Assembly: GCA_946480965.1 (NCBI GenBank)
Contig: CAMLMI010000090.1
Coordinates: forward strand, 1 to 14,406
Reading direction: 5' to 3'
DNA: 14,406 nucleotides
Source of the DNA: an uncultured Verrucomicrobiales bacterium
GTDB lineage: Bacteria; Verrucomicrobiota; Verrucomicrobiae; Limisphaerales; CANJSG01
Notes under the pieces: generated by a model
What the model was told of the DNA's origin: nothing
What the model saw: only the letters and a program-made list of their open reading frames with translations
The model's database searches: none
Position numbers and translations under genes: made by a program
Part shown: positions 6,677-14,367 of the stretch, piece by piece
Numbering within the stretch: position 1 is the first letter of the stretch
Layout: the number at the start of each line of letters is the position of its first letter

Positions 6677-9484
6677 ATGGCCTGCCTCAACCTGTCCAAT
6701 GGAGATTTCGCGATCCAAACCTTCACCACGGCCAACGCCAACGTCGGCCAGATCACGATCAACCGCACGGCGAGCTCGATCAGCGTCGCCCGTTCCGGCT
6801 TCGCCTCGCCGCTCGTGCTCAACGGCGATTTCCGCAGCCTCGTCTTCGGCGGCAACCGCTACGTCGCCCTGCTGAAGTTCGAGCCCGGCGCGGGCGTCGG
6901 GAATCGCCGCGTCTTCATCGTGGATTTCACCGCCAGCGGTTCGACGCCCGGCTTGGTCGAGATCCACACGCAGTCGTCGGTGGCCAATTCGGTGGATACG
7001 CCGGAGCTGTTCACCAGCCCCGGTTCGGAGGATCTGATCCTCGTTTACAGCGCAACGGGAACGCCCAACGAGGTGCAGCGGATGAATCTCCACCGGAGCG
7101 ACAACGGCGACGTGGTGCTGCCGGGGCCGTTGACCGTGTCGAGCCTGACGGCGGTTCCCGGGGCCGAGATCACGGCGAGCGATATGATCATCCATCACCC
7201 GAACAGCATCGGCAGCGACGAGACCTCCGCTCCGCGTCCGGCCGGGCTCTGCACGGTGGACGATCCGTCATCCTTCGGCGAAGCGGTCATCGGGGCCTCG
7301 AATCCCGCGCTGGCCACGGTCACGCGCACGGCCACGATCCGGAACGACGGCACGAATTGCCTGGAGATCACGAACATCGCGGACAATGCGCCCTACGCGC
7401 TCACGGCCGCGAGCCGCGCGGCCCTTCCGGTCACTCTGGACCCGGGCGAGATCTTCGATGTGGACATCGTCTTCGCGCCGGCCGCGCCGGGGAACTTCAA
7501 CAACCGCTCGTTGGCGGTGACCCGGTCGCCCGCCAACGGCGACGACGAGATCGTCTGTTCGGGCACGGCCCGAGCGGCGGTCGCGAGCATCGCGCTGTCC
7601 ACCAATTCGCTGGCGTTTGGCACGGTGGTCCTGCCGGGTTCGGACACGGAGAGCTATTCCATCACCAACAACGGCGACCTGAATCTGACCGTCACCATTG
7701 CCGGGCCACCGGCGGGCTCCGATTTCGCTTGGGTGCCGATTCCGGCGCCCGGGCTGGCCTTGGCCGCCGGAGCGACCTCGGCCTTGCGGCAGGTCACGTT
7801 CACGCCTTCGGCCGACGGGCCATCGGCTTCCCGCACGATCACGGTGACGCCCAGCCAGGGGACGGCGCGCAATCTGGTCTGCACCGGCGCGGGCTGCATT
7901 CCGAACGCCGCCATCTCCGTGCCGGGAGCGGCTCCGTCGGCGTTTGGGCAGATCGAGCGCGGCTTCCGCACGGTGCGGTTCATCGAGATCACCAACACGG
8001 GGGACGACACCCTGGTCTTCACCGCGCGTATCGCGCCCGGGGTCGATCCGGCACATGCGGCGAACTTCGGCCTCGTCCTGCCGGACAACGACATCACGGA
8101 CGCCCCCTCCGCGCGGAACTATTCCGTGCTCCCCGCGGTTCGTTGTGGTCCGGGACCGACCGGGAACAACGTCATGCCCGTGGCGGTCAGCTTCCATGCG
8201 AACGGTGCCAGCGGCACCTACTCCGCCAACCTCGTCATCGAAGGCCACAACGCGACCAATGTGCCCGCGACGCAGACATGGACCTTCCCGCTGACGGCCG
8301 AGATCATCGATCCCATCCCGGTGGACATCGCCCTCGTATTGGACCGGTCGGGCAGCATGGTCGATCCCATCGGCACGCGGAACAAGATGGAGGCTGCCTT
8401 GAGTGGCGGAAAGCTGCTCGTCCAGATGCTGCGCGACACCGACGACCGTTGCGCGATCATCGCCTTTTCCACCGATCCCCAGACGGTCCAGGGCATGGTC
8501 CTGGCCGGGGCCAACCGCAGCGCGCTGCTCGGCGCGTTGGGACCGGGCACCTTCACGCCGAACGGTTGGACCAACGTCGCGGGTGGCGCGATCCTCGGGG
8601 CGGTGGAACTGGCCGTGGCCCATCCGGCGGCTCCGCCCGTGCTCAAGAAGGCGATGGTCGTGTTGACCGACGGCATCGAGAACCGCTGCTTCCAGGAGGG
8701 CGGAACCGGTCCGTGGCTCTCGATCACCGGCAAGGACACCCAAATGGCCCGGCCCGACGGCACGCCGCAGGCCACCGATCCGTGGGTTCCACCGTCCAAC
8801 TGCAAGGTTTATGCAATCGGCCTGGGGGCTTCGACAGCCGTCGATTCGGACGCGCTGGAGAAACTGGCGACCGCCACCGGAGCCAGCTACGAGGGGGCCG
8901 AAGACCTCACGGGCAAGTCGTGGTTCCTCCTGGAGAAATATTTCACCCAGATCTTCATGGAGACCGCCGGGTTGGCGCAGCTCTCCGATCCCTTCTACAC
9001 CATCGTCCCGGGGGACAAGCACCAGCACCAGTTCGACATCCTGCCGGGCGACGTGAACTGCATGGTGGTGATCTACGACACGCCCGATCTTCGGCTGCCC
9101 TTCCACATCGAATCGCCCAAGGGCGAACTCATCTCCGGCTCGTCGTTGCCGCCGGGCTTCGGTCTGCGGTTCCGTTCGACGCCGACCGCGCGCTTCGCCG
9201 AGATCACGTTTCCGTGGAAGGAGCCGGATCGCTCTACGTCGGAGCTTGGCGGGTCATCCTGGAGCACGGCGGTTTCGCCTGCACGGGCGAGGTCGCGGGC
9301 AAGGACACCGCGTCCGGCTTCCTCCCGCGCAAATGCCGCAAGGTCGGCAAGCCGATCGACTACGGCATCGCCATCGGCGCGGGATCGAACCTGCGGATGC
9401 AGCCGTGGGTCGATCCGACGACCGTCTATGTCGGCGACAGTTTCCGGCTCAACGCGGCGTTGTCCGAAGCGGGGCTCCCGGTGA
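6677..9484 (+). CDS. VWA-domain protein with three Ig-like (ASH/choice-of-anchor D) repeats, frameshifted
   Basis: In frame from ATG 6677, residues 1-185 form a beta-rich N-terminal region without a signal peptide. Then come three Ig-like repeats of the ASH/SPD-2/Hydin type at about 190-302, 303-404 and 409-544; each has a FG-x-V/FG-x-I opening, an N-x-G-x-x-x-L turn and a C-x-G-x-A ending. A von Willebrand A domain at about 550-770 has a complete MIDAS: D556-R-S558-G-S560, T632 and D665 in L-T-D-G. Residues 771-849 continue as beta-rich sequence (F-H-I-E-S-P-K-G). After K-E-P at about 850 (base 9224) the frame becomes Ser/Arg/Ala noise up to the stop at 9484, while the true continuation runs one base back, to 9903. 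Restoring one base gives a protein of about 1075 residues. A role in metal-dependent adhesion or protein assembly is inferred from the fold; the partner is unknown. Confidence 0.82.
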   Translation: MACLNLSNGDFAIQTFTTANANVGQITINRTASSISVARSGFASPLVLNGDFRSLVFGGNRYVALLKFEPGAGVGNRRVFIVDFTASGSTPGLVEIHTQSSVANSVDTPELFTSPGSEDLILVYSATGTPNEVQRMNLHRSDNGDVVLPGPLTVSSLTAVPGAEITASDMIIHHPNSIGSDETSAPRPAGLCTVDDPSSFGEAVIGASNPALATVTRTATIRNDGTNCLEITNIADNAPYALTAASRAALPVTLDPGEIFDVDIVFAPAAPGNFNNRSLAVTRSPANGDDEIVCSGTARAAVASIALSTNSLAFGTVVLPGSDTESYSITNNGDLNLTVTIAGPPAGSDFAWVPIPAPGLALAAGATSALRQVTFTPSADGPSASRTITVTPSQGTARNLVCTGAGCIPNAAISVPGAAPSAFGQIERGFRTVRFIEITNTGDDTLVFTARIAPGVDPAHAANFGLVLPDNDITDAPSARNYSVLPAVRCGPGPTGNNVMPVAVSFHANGASGTYSANLVIEGHNATNVPATQTWTFPLTAEIIDPIPVDIALVLDRSGSMVDPIGTRNKMEAALSGGKLLVQMLRDTDDRCAIIAFSTDPQTVQGMVLAGANRSALLGALGPGTFTPNGWTNVAGGAILGAVELAVAHPAAPPVLKKAMVVLTDGIENRCFQEGGTGPWLSITGKDTQMARPDGTPQATDPWVPPSNCKVYAIGLGASTAVDSDALEKLATATGASYEGAEDLTGKSWFLLEKYFTQIFMETAGLAQLSDPFYTIVPGDKHQHQFDILPGDVNCMVVIYDTPDLRLPFHIESPKGELISGSSLPPGFGLRFRSTPTARFAEITFPWKEPDRSTSELGGSSWSTAVSPARARSRARTPRPASSRANAARSASRSTTASPSARDRTCGCSRGSIRRPSMSATVSGSTRRCPKRGSR

Positions 9485-9903
9485 AAGGAGCCACGGTCAA
9501 GGTCAAGATCGAGGGCCCCACCGGAGCGAGCTGGACGGTCGTGCTTCGGGACGACGGCGCCCATCAGGACGGTGTCGCGGACGACGGCGACTACGGCGGG
9601 TTGTTCGGCCAGACCTATGCGGCGGGGAACTACCAGCTCACCTTCGTGGCGGACGGGCTGCAGGGGACCAAACCCTTCCATCGCGAGGCCCATCGGACGA
9701 AGGCGGTTTACGACAAGCGCAAGCCGCCCGGCGACGGAGGCCGGGGAGATTGGTGCCGACGGCTCTGGCTGCTGCTCAATGGAGAAAAGCCCACCAGGCT
9801 GGAACGCGAACAATGGCTCGCCGCCGACCGGGGCGACGATCCCAAGGACGCTCCGCGCCCGAAAGGCCCGATCAAGAAACCGAAGCCGACGAAGAAGAAA
9901 TAG
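9226..9903 (+). pseudogene. Displaced C-terminal part of the VWA protein (out of frame by one base)
   Basis: Starting at GGA 9226 this frame reads G-S-L-Y-V-G-A-W-R-V-I-L-E-H-G-G and continues protein-like to TAG at 9901-9903. Residues equivalent to about 914-994 of the restored protein form a beta-sandwich with an Asp/Gly-rich loop (D-D-G-A-H-Q-D-G-V-A-D-D-G-D-Y) typical of choice-of-anchor X domains and probably calcium-binding. Then follow a short W-C-R-R-L-W-L-L-L segment and a strongly basic tail ending K-P-T-K-K-K. A GTG at 9214 could in principle start it as a separate 229-residue gene, but it has no ribosome binding site and would overlap the upstream frame by 271 bases. I read it as the severed end of the VWA gene. 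Confidence 0.75.
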
Positions 9904-9911
9904 GCGCGTCG

Positions 9912-9970
9912 AAAAAAAAATGCCCGACAGCCCTCGGTGCAGGCGTGGCGTCCGCACCGGGGCTGTCGGG
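9912..9970 (-). terminator. Strong intrinsic terminator oriented on the minus strand
   Basis: CCCGACAGCCC (9923-9933) pairs perfectly with GGGCTGTCGGG (9960-9970), and CGGTGC (9935-9940) with GCACCG (9954-9959), leaving one bulged T (9934) and a 13-base loop. On the minus strand this 17-pair stem is followed by nine T residues (complement of A 9912-9920). On the plus strand it is followed by a GC-rich stretch without T's. It therefore ends leftward transcripts, yet the flanking genes both run rightward. It may still serve as a 3'-end stabilising hairpin for the VWA message, whose stop is 20 bases before it. Confidence 0.7.
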
Positions 9971-10065
9971 GCCTCGGCCGGATCGGCCAATGGGGGCTGG
10001 AAATCTCCGCGGCTTCCCCCGCAGGATTCCCGCGACGTTCCCCCAACACCGCACGAATCGCCGCC

Positions 10066-10908
10066 ATGCCCCGCAATGCCTCGAACCTGAAGCTGAACGA
10101 GCCATCCTCCCGCGCCCGGCGGCTCTTCTGGCACTTGCTCTCCATCGGGTCCGTTGTCCTGGACGCGCCCGACAGCCACGAGGGCCTCGACAAGTCCGGC
10201 GCACATCTTTTTTGGGTCCAGTCCGGGGCGGGCCAACTGGAGGTGCCCGGATTCAGCTACTCTCTCCAGCCCGGCACTCGCGTGTGGCTGGTGGACATGA
10301 AGAAGGCGCGCACCTACGCGCCGCTCGCGGGCAAGAAGGTGATGAACGTCGGCTTCCGCTTCGGCGGGCCGGAGCTGGAGGCCTGGCGCGAAGAGCTCGG
10401 GGAAGGGCACGAGTTCGTCCTCGGCGCGGCGGATTTCACCGCGATCAAGAAAGCCGTCCAGCAACTGGCCCGCGTCTCGAAGAAGCGCGCCTCCGGCTAC
10501 GAATGGGAGGTCCATGTGCTCATCACCGAGGTGCTCGGGCGGTTGCTGAAGGCCCGCCGGGTCTTCAACGCCCCGCAGGTGGACATTCCCCGGCCGCTCT
10601 CCAAGGCCTTGTCCCTCGTCATGGCCAATCCGTGCCGCGACTGGAAGGTGCCGGAACTGGCGGACGCCGCCGGGGCCAGCCGCTCGGGGCTGCAGCGCAT
10701 GTTCAAGACCTTCCAGAAGGAGAGCATCCACGAGTATCTCCAGCGCGTCCGTCTGGACCAGGCGAGGCAGTTCCTCTGCGACGACCGGCTGGCGGTGAAG
10801 GAGGTCTCTGCCCGGCTGAGCTTTTCCAGCGAGTTCTACTTCAGCCGCTTTTTCCGCAAGCGCACCGGCCTCAGCCCGCGCCAGTTCCGCGAGAGCATCC
10901 GGGTGTGA
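10066..10908 (+). CDS. AraC-family transcriptional regulator
   Basis: The protein has 280 residues from ATG 10066; the frame is open further upstream to 9937, but that would start inside the terminator hairpin and adds a Pro/Arg-rich segment of no family character. Residues about 20-120 are beta-rich with a G-x-x-x-x-x-P-G turn (V-P-G-F-S-Y-S-L-Q-P-G, 60-70), as in AraC-type cupin sensor domains. Residues 181-280 are the double helix-turn-helix: first unit at about 194-214 (V-P-E-L-A-D-A-A-G-A-S-R-S-G-L-Q-R), second at about 243-264, ending in the family signature F-S-R-F-F-R-K-R-T-G-L-S-P-R-Q-F-R (259-275). It would bind DNA as a ligand- or sugar-responsive activator. Neither effector nor target is evident; the neighbours are a VWA gene and fliD, and fliD has its own flagellar-type promoter. 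Confidence 0.92.
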   Translation: MPRNASNLKLNEPSSRARRLFWHLLSIGSVVLDAPDSHEGLDKSGAHLFWVQSGAGQLEVPGFSYSLQPGTRVWLVDMKKARTYAPLAGKKVMNVGFRFGGPELEAWREELGEGHEFVLGAADFTAIKKAVQQLARVSKKRASGYEWEVHVLITEVLGRLLKARRVFNAPQVDIPRPLSKALSLVMANPCRDWKVPELADAAGASRSGLQRMFKTFQKESIHEYLQRVRLDQARQFLCDDRLAVKEVSARLSFSSEFYFSRFFRKRTGLSPRQFRESIRV

Positions 10909-10953
10909 CGGCCGTTCCGGCCCCGCCATCGCCGCATCGAAGCGCTTTCCCGC

Positions 10954-10981
10954 TCAAGTTCCTGGTCCGTTCCGCCGATAG
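10954..10981 (+). promoter_or_regulatory. Sigma-28 (FliA)-type flagellar promoter of fliD
   Basis: TCAAGTTC (10954-10961) matches 6 of 8 bases of the flagellar -35 box TAAAGTTT, and GCCGATAG (10974-10981) matches 7 of 8 of the -10 box GCCGATAA. The spacer is 12 bases, one more than the enterobacterial optimum of 11. Initiation about seven bases downstream would leave a leader of some 16 bases that still contains the GGAG ribosome binding site. The gene behind it is a flagellar cap gene, a usual target of this sigma factor. Confidence 0.72.
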
Positions 10982-10988
10982 GCCGAAT

Positions 10989-10992
10989 GGAG
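10989..10992 (+). promoter_or_regulatory. Ribosome binding site of fliD
   Basis: GGAG lies 11 bases before the ATG at 11004 and directly after the predicted transcription start, fixing this ATG rather than the next Met at codon 13. Confidence 0.55.
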
Positions 10993-11003
10993 CAAAATAG
11001 TTT

Positions 11004-12701
11004 ATGGCAGGTTTGAGCTTATCAGGATTGGCCTCCGGCATGGATTGGAAGTCCCTCGTCGATCAATTGGTCGAACTCGAGCGGACTCCCCAGACCATTA
11101 TGGCGAAGGAGCAGGCGACCATCCGCACGCAGTCCAACGCCTACAAGACGATCCAGAACTCGCTCAACGCCCTCAAGGTGAAGACCGACGCCCTCTCCTC
11201 GGGCACCCTTTTCACCACCAGGCAGGCCTCCAGCACGGACAGCTCGGTCCTCTCCGCTTCGGCCGCGTCCGGCGCCGCCGTCGGCACCTTCAAGATCAAC
11301 GTCAGCCAGCTCTCCCAGGCCGCCGTCCAGCAGGGCACGGGCAACACCGGCAAGGCGCTCAGCACGACCAACGACGTGTCCGCCCTGAAGCTCGCCGACG
11401 CCGGCTTCAGCACCGCCGTCTCCGCCGGCAAGTTCACGGTCAACGGCCAGGAAGTCAGCATCGCGACCACCGATTCGCTCCAGGACGTGTTCGACAAGGT
11501 CAGCACCGCCACCGGCGGCGTCGTGACCGGCAGCTACAACGCGGCCACCGACAAGATCTCCTTCACCAGCTCCGGATCGCTCATCCTCGGGGCCACGACC
11601 GACACCAGCAACTTCCTCCAGGTCGCCAAGCTCTACAACAACCCGACCGGCACCGGCACGGTGACGAGCTCCGCCGAGCTGGGTTCCGTTCGCCTGGCCA
11701 AGACGCTGGATTCCGCCAATTTCACCACCGCCATCTCCGGCACCGGCTCCTTCAAGATCAACGGCGTGGAGGTCTCCTACGACGCGTCGAAGGACACCGT
11801 CGGCGAGGTGCTCAAGCGCATCAACAACTCCACCGCCGGAGTCACCGCGTCCTACGACGTGGTCAACGACCGCTTCAGCCTCACGAACAAGACCGGTGGC
11901 GACGTCGGCATCTCCCTCCAGGACGTTTCCGGCAACTTCCTCGCCGCCACCGGCCTCTCGGGCGGGGCGCTCGTCCGGGGCAAGGACCTCCAGTATAGCG
12001 TCAACGACGGCCCGACCCTCAGCGCGCGCGGCAACGTCATCGGCGAGGAATCCTCCGGCATCACCGGCCTCAGCGTCACCGTCGCCAAGACCGGCACCGC
12101 CACCGTGGACGTCTCGACCAATACGTCCGCCGTGAAGACGGCGATCAACGATTTCCTGACCGCCTTCAACTCCCTGCAGGACACGATCGAGACCTACACC
12201 GCCAGCTCCACCAACTCGGCCGGTGCGGTCACTTCCGCCGCGCTTTCCGACGACAACGAGGCCAGCGACATCGGCAGCTACCTGCGCCGGACCGCCTTCG
12301 CCTCCATTTCCGGGTTGGACGGCACGATCAACCGGCTGGAGAAGCTCGGCATCACCACCAACGGCGACAACAACAAGCTCGCCCTGGCCGACAGCACCAA
12401 ACTCGACGAAGCGCTGGCCAACAACCTGGCCGACGTGGAGGAGTTCTTCACCGATGCCGAGAAAGGTTTGGCCGTGGGGCTCTCGTCCTACATCGACCGG
12501 ATGGTGGGCGACGACGGGTTGCTGCCCGGCAAGCAGACGCGCTTCACCGATCGGATCGCCGATCTGGACGACCAGATCGCGAACCAGGAGAAGCAGGTCC
12601 AGACCTTGAAGAATCAATGGCTGACCGCCTTCCAGGCGATGGAAGAGGCCCAGGCCAAGTCCAACCAGCAGCTCCAGTATCTGAGCCAGAACTTCGGTTG
12701 A
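11004..12701 (+). CDS. fliD: Flagellar filament cap protein FliD (hook-associated protein 2)
   Basis: FliD sits at the tip of the flagellum and helps fold exported flagellin into the filament. The 565-residue protein starts with the typical cap N-terminus (S-L-S-G-L-A-S-G-M-D-W, 5-15), a coiled-coil forming FliD_N region (about 5-110) with no signal peptide, as expected for the flagellar export route. Two Flagellin_IN-type repeats follow at about 143-212 and 249-320 (K-F-T-V-N-G-Q-E-V-S and S-F-K-I-N-G-V-E-V-S). FliD_C covers about 325-560 and ends in a Gln-rich coiled coil (D-D-Q-I-A-N-Q-E-K-Q-V-Q-T-L, 522-535) and Y-L-S-Q-N-F-G. Size is within the family range, somewhat above the E. coli protein. 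No fliS, fliC or other flagellar gene is adjacent, so this is a detached flagellar gene with its own sigma-28-like promoter. It converges with the threonine aldolase gene 36 bases downstream. Confidence 0.95.
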   Translation: MAGLSLSGLASGMDWKSLVDQLVELERTPQTIMAKEQATIRTQSNAYKTIQNSLNALKVKTDALSSGTLFTTRQASSTDSSVLSASAASGAAVGTFKINVSQLSQAAVQQGTGNTGKALSTTNDVSALKLADAGFSTAVSAGKFTVNGQEVSIATTDSLQDVFDKVSTATGGVVTGSYNAATDKISFTSSGSLILGATTDTSNFLQVAKLYNNPTGTGTVTSSAELGSVRLAKTLDSANFTTAISGTGSFKINGVEVSYDASKDTVGEVLKRINNSTAGVTASYDVVNDRFSLTNKTGGDVGISLQDVSGNFLAATGLSGGALVRGKDLQYSVNDGPTLSARGNVIGEESSGITGLSVTVAKTGTATVDVSTNTSAVKTAINDFLTAFNSLQDTIETYTASSTNSAGAVTSAALSDDNEASDIGSYLRRTAFASISGLDGTINRLEKLGITTNGDNNKLALADSTKLDEALANNLADVEEFFTDAEKGLAVGLSSYIDRMVGDDGLLPGKQTRFTDRIADLDDQIANQEKQVQTLKNQWLTAFQAMEEAQAKSNQQLQYLSQNFG

Positions 12702-12737
12702 TCCCTGCGTCGGCCGACAACGCCGGAGCGTTCCGAA

Positions 12738-13781
12738 TCAGACCGGCATGAGCCGCTTCAGGTCTTCGACGAACTGGTCCACGTCTTCCGGCTGCGTGTC
12801 CCACGAGCACATCAACCGGCAGCCACCCTTCCCGATGAAGTTGTAGAAGATCCAGCCCTTGGCGTGGAGCCCGTCCACCACGGGCTTCGGGAGTTCCACG
12901 AAGACCGCGTTTGCTTGGCGCGGGAAGAGGAACTTCACGCCGGGAACCGCCTTCAAGTGCGACTCCATCCGCGTGGCCATCTCGTTCGCGTGGCGCGCAT
13001 GGCGAATCCACACGTCGTCCTGCAACATGCCCATCCACGGCGCCGCCAGGAAGCGCATCTTCGAGCAGAGCTGGCCCGCCTGTTTGCAGCGGTAGTCGAA
13101 CTCCCGCGCCAGATCCTTGTTGAAGAACACCACCGCCTCGCCCACCGGCAGGCCGTTCTTCGTCCCGCCGAAGCTCAGCACGTCCACGCCCACCTTCCAC
13201 GTGATCTCCTTGGGCGCGAGATCCAGCGCCGCGACGGCGTTGGCGAAGCGCGCGCCGTCCATGTGCAGCCGGAGATTGTGCTTCTTGCACATGCCGCCGA
13301 TGTCCTCGATCTCGGAGACGGAATAGACCGTGCCCAGCTCCGTGGACTGCGTGATGCTCACCACTTCCGGCTTCGGGTAGTGGATGTCCGTGCGCTTCTT
13401 GACCAATTCCTCGATGCCCTCCGGCGTCACCTTGCCGTTCTCGCCGCGCATGAGCAGCAGCTTGATGCCGTTGGAAAAGAACTGCGGCGCGCCGCACTCG
13501 TCCGTCTCGATGTGCGCCACTTCGTTGGCCACCACGCTATGGTAGGACTGGCACATGTGGGCCAGGGCGAGGGAATTGGCAGCGGTGCCGTTGAACACGA
13601 AGAAGACCTCGCAATAGGTCTCGAACACGTCGCGGATCAGGTCCGTGGCGCGGCGGGTGTAGTCGTCGTTGCCGTAGGCGGGCACATGGCCGGAATTGGC
13701 CTGGGCCATGGCCTGCCAGGCTTCGGGGCAGATGCCGGCGTAGTTGTCCGAGGCGAAGTGGCGGCGTAGCTGGGATTGCAT
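12738..13781 (-). CDS. ltaE: Low-specificity L-threonine aldolase (PLP-dependent)
   Basis: Cleaves L-threonine and L-allo-threonine to glycine and acetaldehyde in the cytoplasm. The 347-residue protein matches the family along its length: F-A-S-D-N-Y-A-G-I-C-P-E (9-20), the phosphate-binding F-N-G-T-A-A-N-S (63-70), A-H-I-E-T-D-E-C-G-A-P (89-99), H-M-D-G-A-R (173-178, D175 contacting the pyridine nitrogen) and the PLP lysine K208 in F-G-G-T-K-N-G. The C-terminus K-G-G-C-R-L-M-C-S-W-D-T is also typical. From memory it resembles the Pseudomonas type of about 346 residues more than the E. coli enzyme. The ATG at 13781 gives the conserved N-terminus; no Shine-Dalgarno is visible. It is a single gene, convergent with fliD, with a long non-coding stretch upstream. 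Confidence 0.94.
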   Translation of the reverse strand: MQSQLRRHFASDNYAGICPEAWQAMAQANSGHVPAYGNDDYTRRATDLIRDVFETYCEVFFVFNGTAANSLALAHMCQSYHSVVANEVAHIETDECGAPQFFSNGIKLLLMRGENGKVTPEGIEELVKKRTDIHYPKPEVVSITQSTELGTVYSVSEIEDIGGMCKKHNLRLHMDGARFANAVAALDLAPKEITWKVGVDVLSFGGTKNGLPVGEAVVFFNKDLAREFDYRCKQAGQLCSKMRFLAAPWMGMLQDDVWIRHARHANEMATRMESHLKAVPGVKFLFPRQANAVFVELPKPVVDGLHAKGWIFYNFIGKGGCRLMCSWDTQPEDVDQFVEDLKRLMPV

Positions 13782-14182
13782 GGTGGAGACTTCTGGGAGC
13801 GGAAAGTCGTGGCGGATGGAAACAGCCGGGAAGGCACGAGCACAACGCCGATTCCTACGGCCGGGCAGCCGGGACTAGGCGGCCACGGTCGGCGGGCTTC
13901 ATCGGATTGTGCATCGGGCCAAACATCATCGGTTGCAGACCAGTGGACGGCTCTTCCGTTCGCACCACAAGCTGCGTCCGACTGTCTGGAAAGCCAACGC
14001 CTTGAATTGAGGGGTGGACAGAGAGGGCGGTCAGACGCGGAACCGTCGGCCAACGGGATGGGAGCCGTTCGTAGAAACGAGATTTCCGACCATCGCTTCG
14101 CGCAAAAGTTTTCCGAATTTTCGGCTGAAAGTTCCCAAACCGTTGGACAAAAGAGTAATGTACTCATTTTTGTGGGCGTTTC
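13782..14182. other. Non-coding stretch upstream of threonine aldolase
   Basis: Open frames cross this region on both strands, but their translations are Ser/Pro/Arg-rich without family character, and I consider them chance. About 14090-14190 is clearly AT-richer than the rest of the window (runs such as AAAAGTTTTCC and TCATTTTTG), as expected for promoters or transcript ends. A 15-base word, TGAATTGAGGGGTGG (14003-14017), recurs with one inserted base at 14382-14397. No riboswitch was recognised. Confidence 0.4.
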
Positions 14183-14207
14183 AAAAAAGCTGATCGACGC
14201 GGTCAGC
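14183..14207 (-). terminator. Intrinsic terminator on the minus strand
   Basis: Read leftward, GCTGA (14203-14207) pairs with TCAGC (14189-14193); after one C/A mismatch two more pairs close a three-base loop. Six T residues follow (complement of A 14183-14188). The TGA inside the first arm is the stop codon of the small minus-strand frame, so hairpin and gene end are fused. This is good evidence that a leftward transcript ends here. Confidence 0.65.
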
Positions 14208-14367
14208 TGGCAGATCCAGCGGACGCTTGCCTGTTTGAAATCTGTTCCTTCCGGGCCTTGCTCGACGGTTTCCAGTTGGCCTCGACAAACCGGTTGCGGT
14301 TCTCGGCCTTCTCCCAGAACTCAGGATCGTCGATCTGAGCCTGGGCGTGCTTAGGGAGTGTCTTCAA
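14203..14367 (-). CDS. Small protein or truncated 3' gene fragment, unknown function
   Basis: A minus-strand frame ends at TGA 14203-14205. From a TTG at 14365-14367 it encodes 54 residues; an in-frame TAA at 14386-14388 prevents extension and there is no ATG. The central part reads Q-I-D-D-P-E-F-W-E-K-A-E-N-R-N-R-F-V-E-A-N-W-K-P, rich in acidic and aromatic residues and unlike the Arg/Ser/Ala-rich noise of chance frames here. The tail is Lys/Ser-rich. An intrinsic terminator overlaps the stop, supporting a real transcript. I do not recognise a family. It may be a genuine small gene with a TTG start, or the 3' end of a longer gene cut off upstream by an insertion or frameshift near 14350-14390. 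Confidence 0.45.
   Translation of the reverse strand: MKTLPKHAQAQIDDPEFWEKAENRNRFVEANWKPSSKARKEQISNRQASAGSAS

Noticed and set aside
7268..9106. 612-codon minus-strand frame opposite the VWA gene
   Set aside because: Composition is Arg/Gly/Asp/His noise typical of the antisense of GC-rich genes; no motif.
6322..9225. Very long plus-strand frame in phase with the displaced VWA C-terminus
   Set aside because: It is Arg/Gly/His-rich with no domain character until 9226 and overlaps the true VWA frame; it is open only because of high GC.
9214..9240. Programmed -1 ribosomal frameshift
   Set aside because: No slippery heptamer such as A-AAA-AAG and no clear downstream pseudoknot; one missing base is simpler.
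9073..10929. 618-codon minus-strand frame across the VWA end and the AraC gene
   Set aside because: It runs through a strong minus-strand terminator and two well-supported plus-strand genes; composition is shadow-like.
11022..12617. 531-codon minus-strand frame opposite fliD
   Set aside because: Gly/Val/Arg/Asp-rich low-complexity translation with no family resemblance; fliD is certain on the other strand.
12702..12737. Bidirectional terminator between fliD and threonine aldolase
   Set aside because: Only a ten-base palindrome GTCGGCCGAC (12709-12718) without a loop or T-tract is present.
14010..14090. Glycine riboswitch upstream of threonine aldolase, suggested by GGACAGAGAGG
   Set aside because: The word is on the strand opposite to the gene and the conserved CCGAAGGGGCAA-type core is missing.
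13637..14354. Frames on both strands upstream of threonine aldolase
   Set aside because: Translations are Ser/Pro/Arg-rich with no homology pattern, and they overlap ltaE or the small terminator-linked frame.
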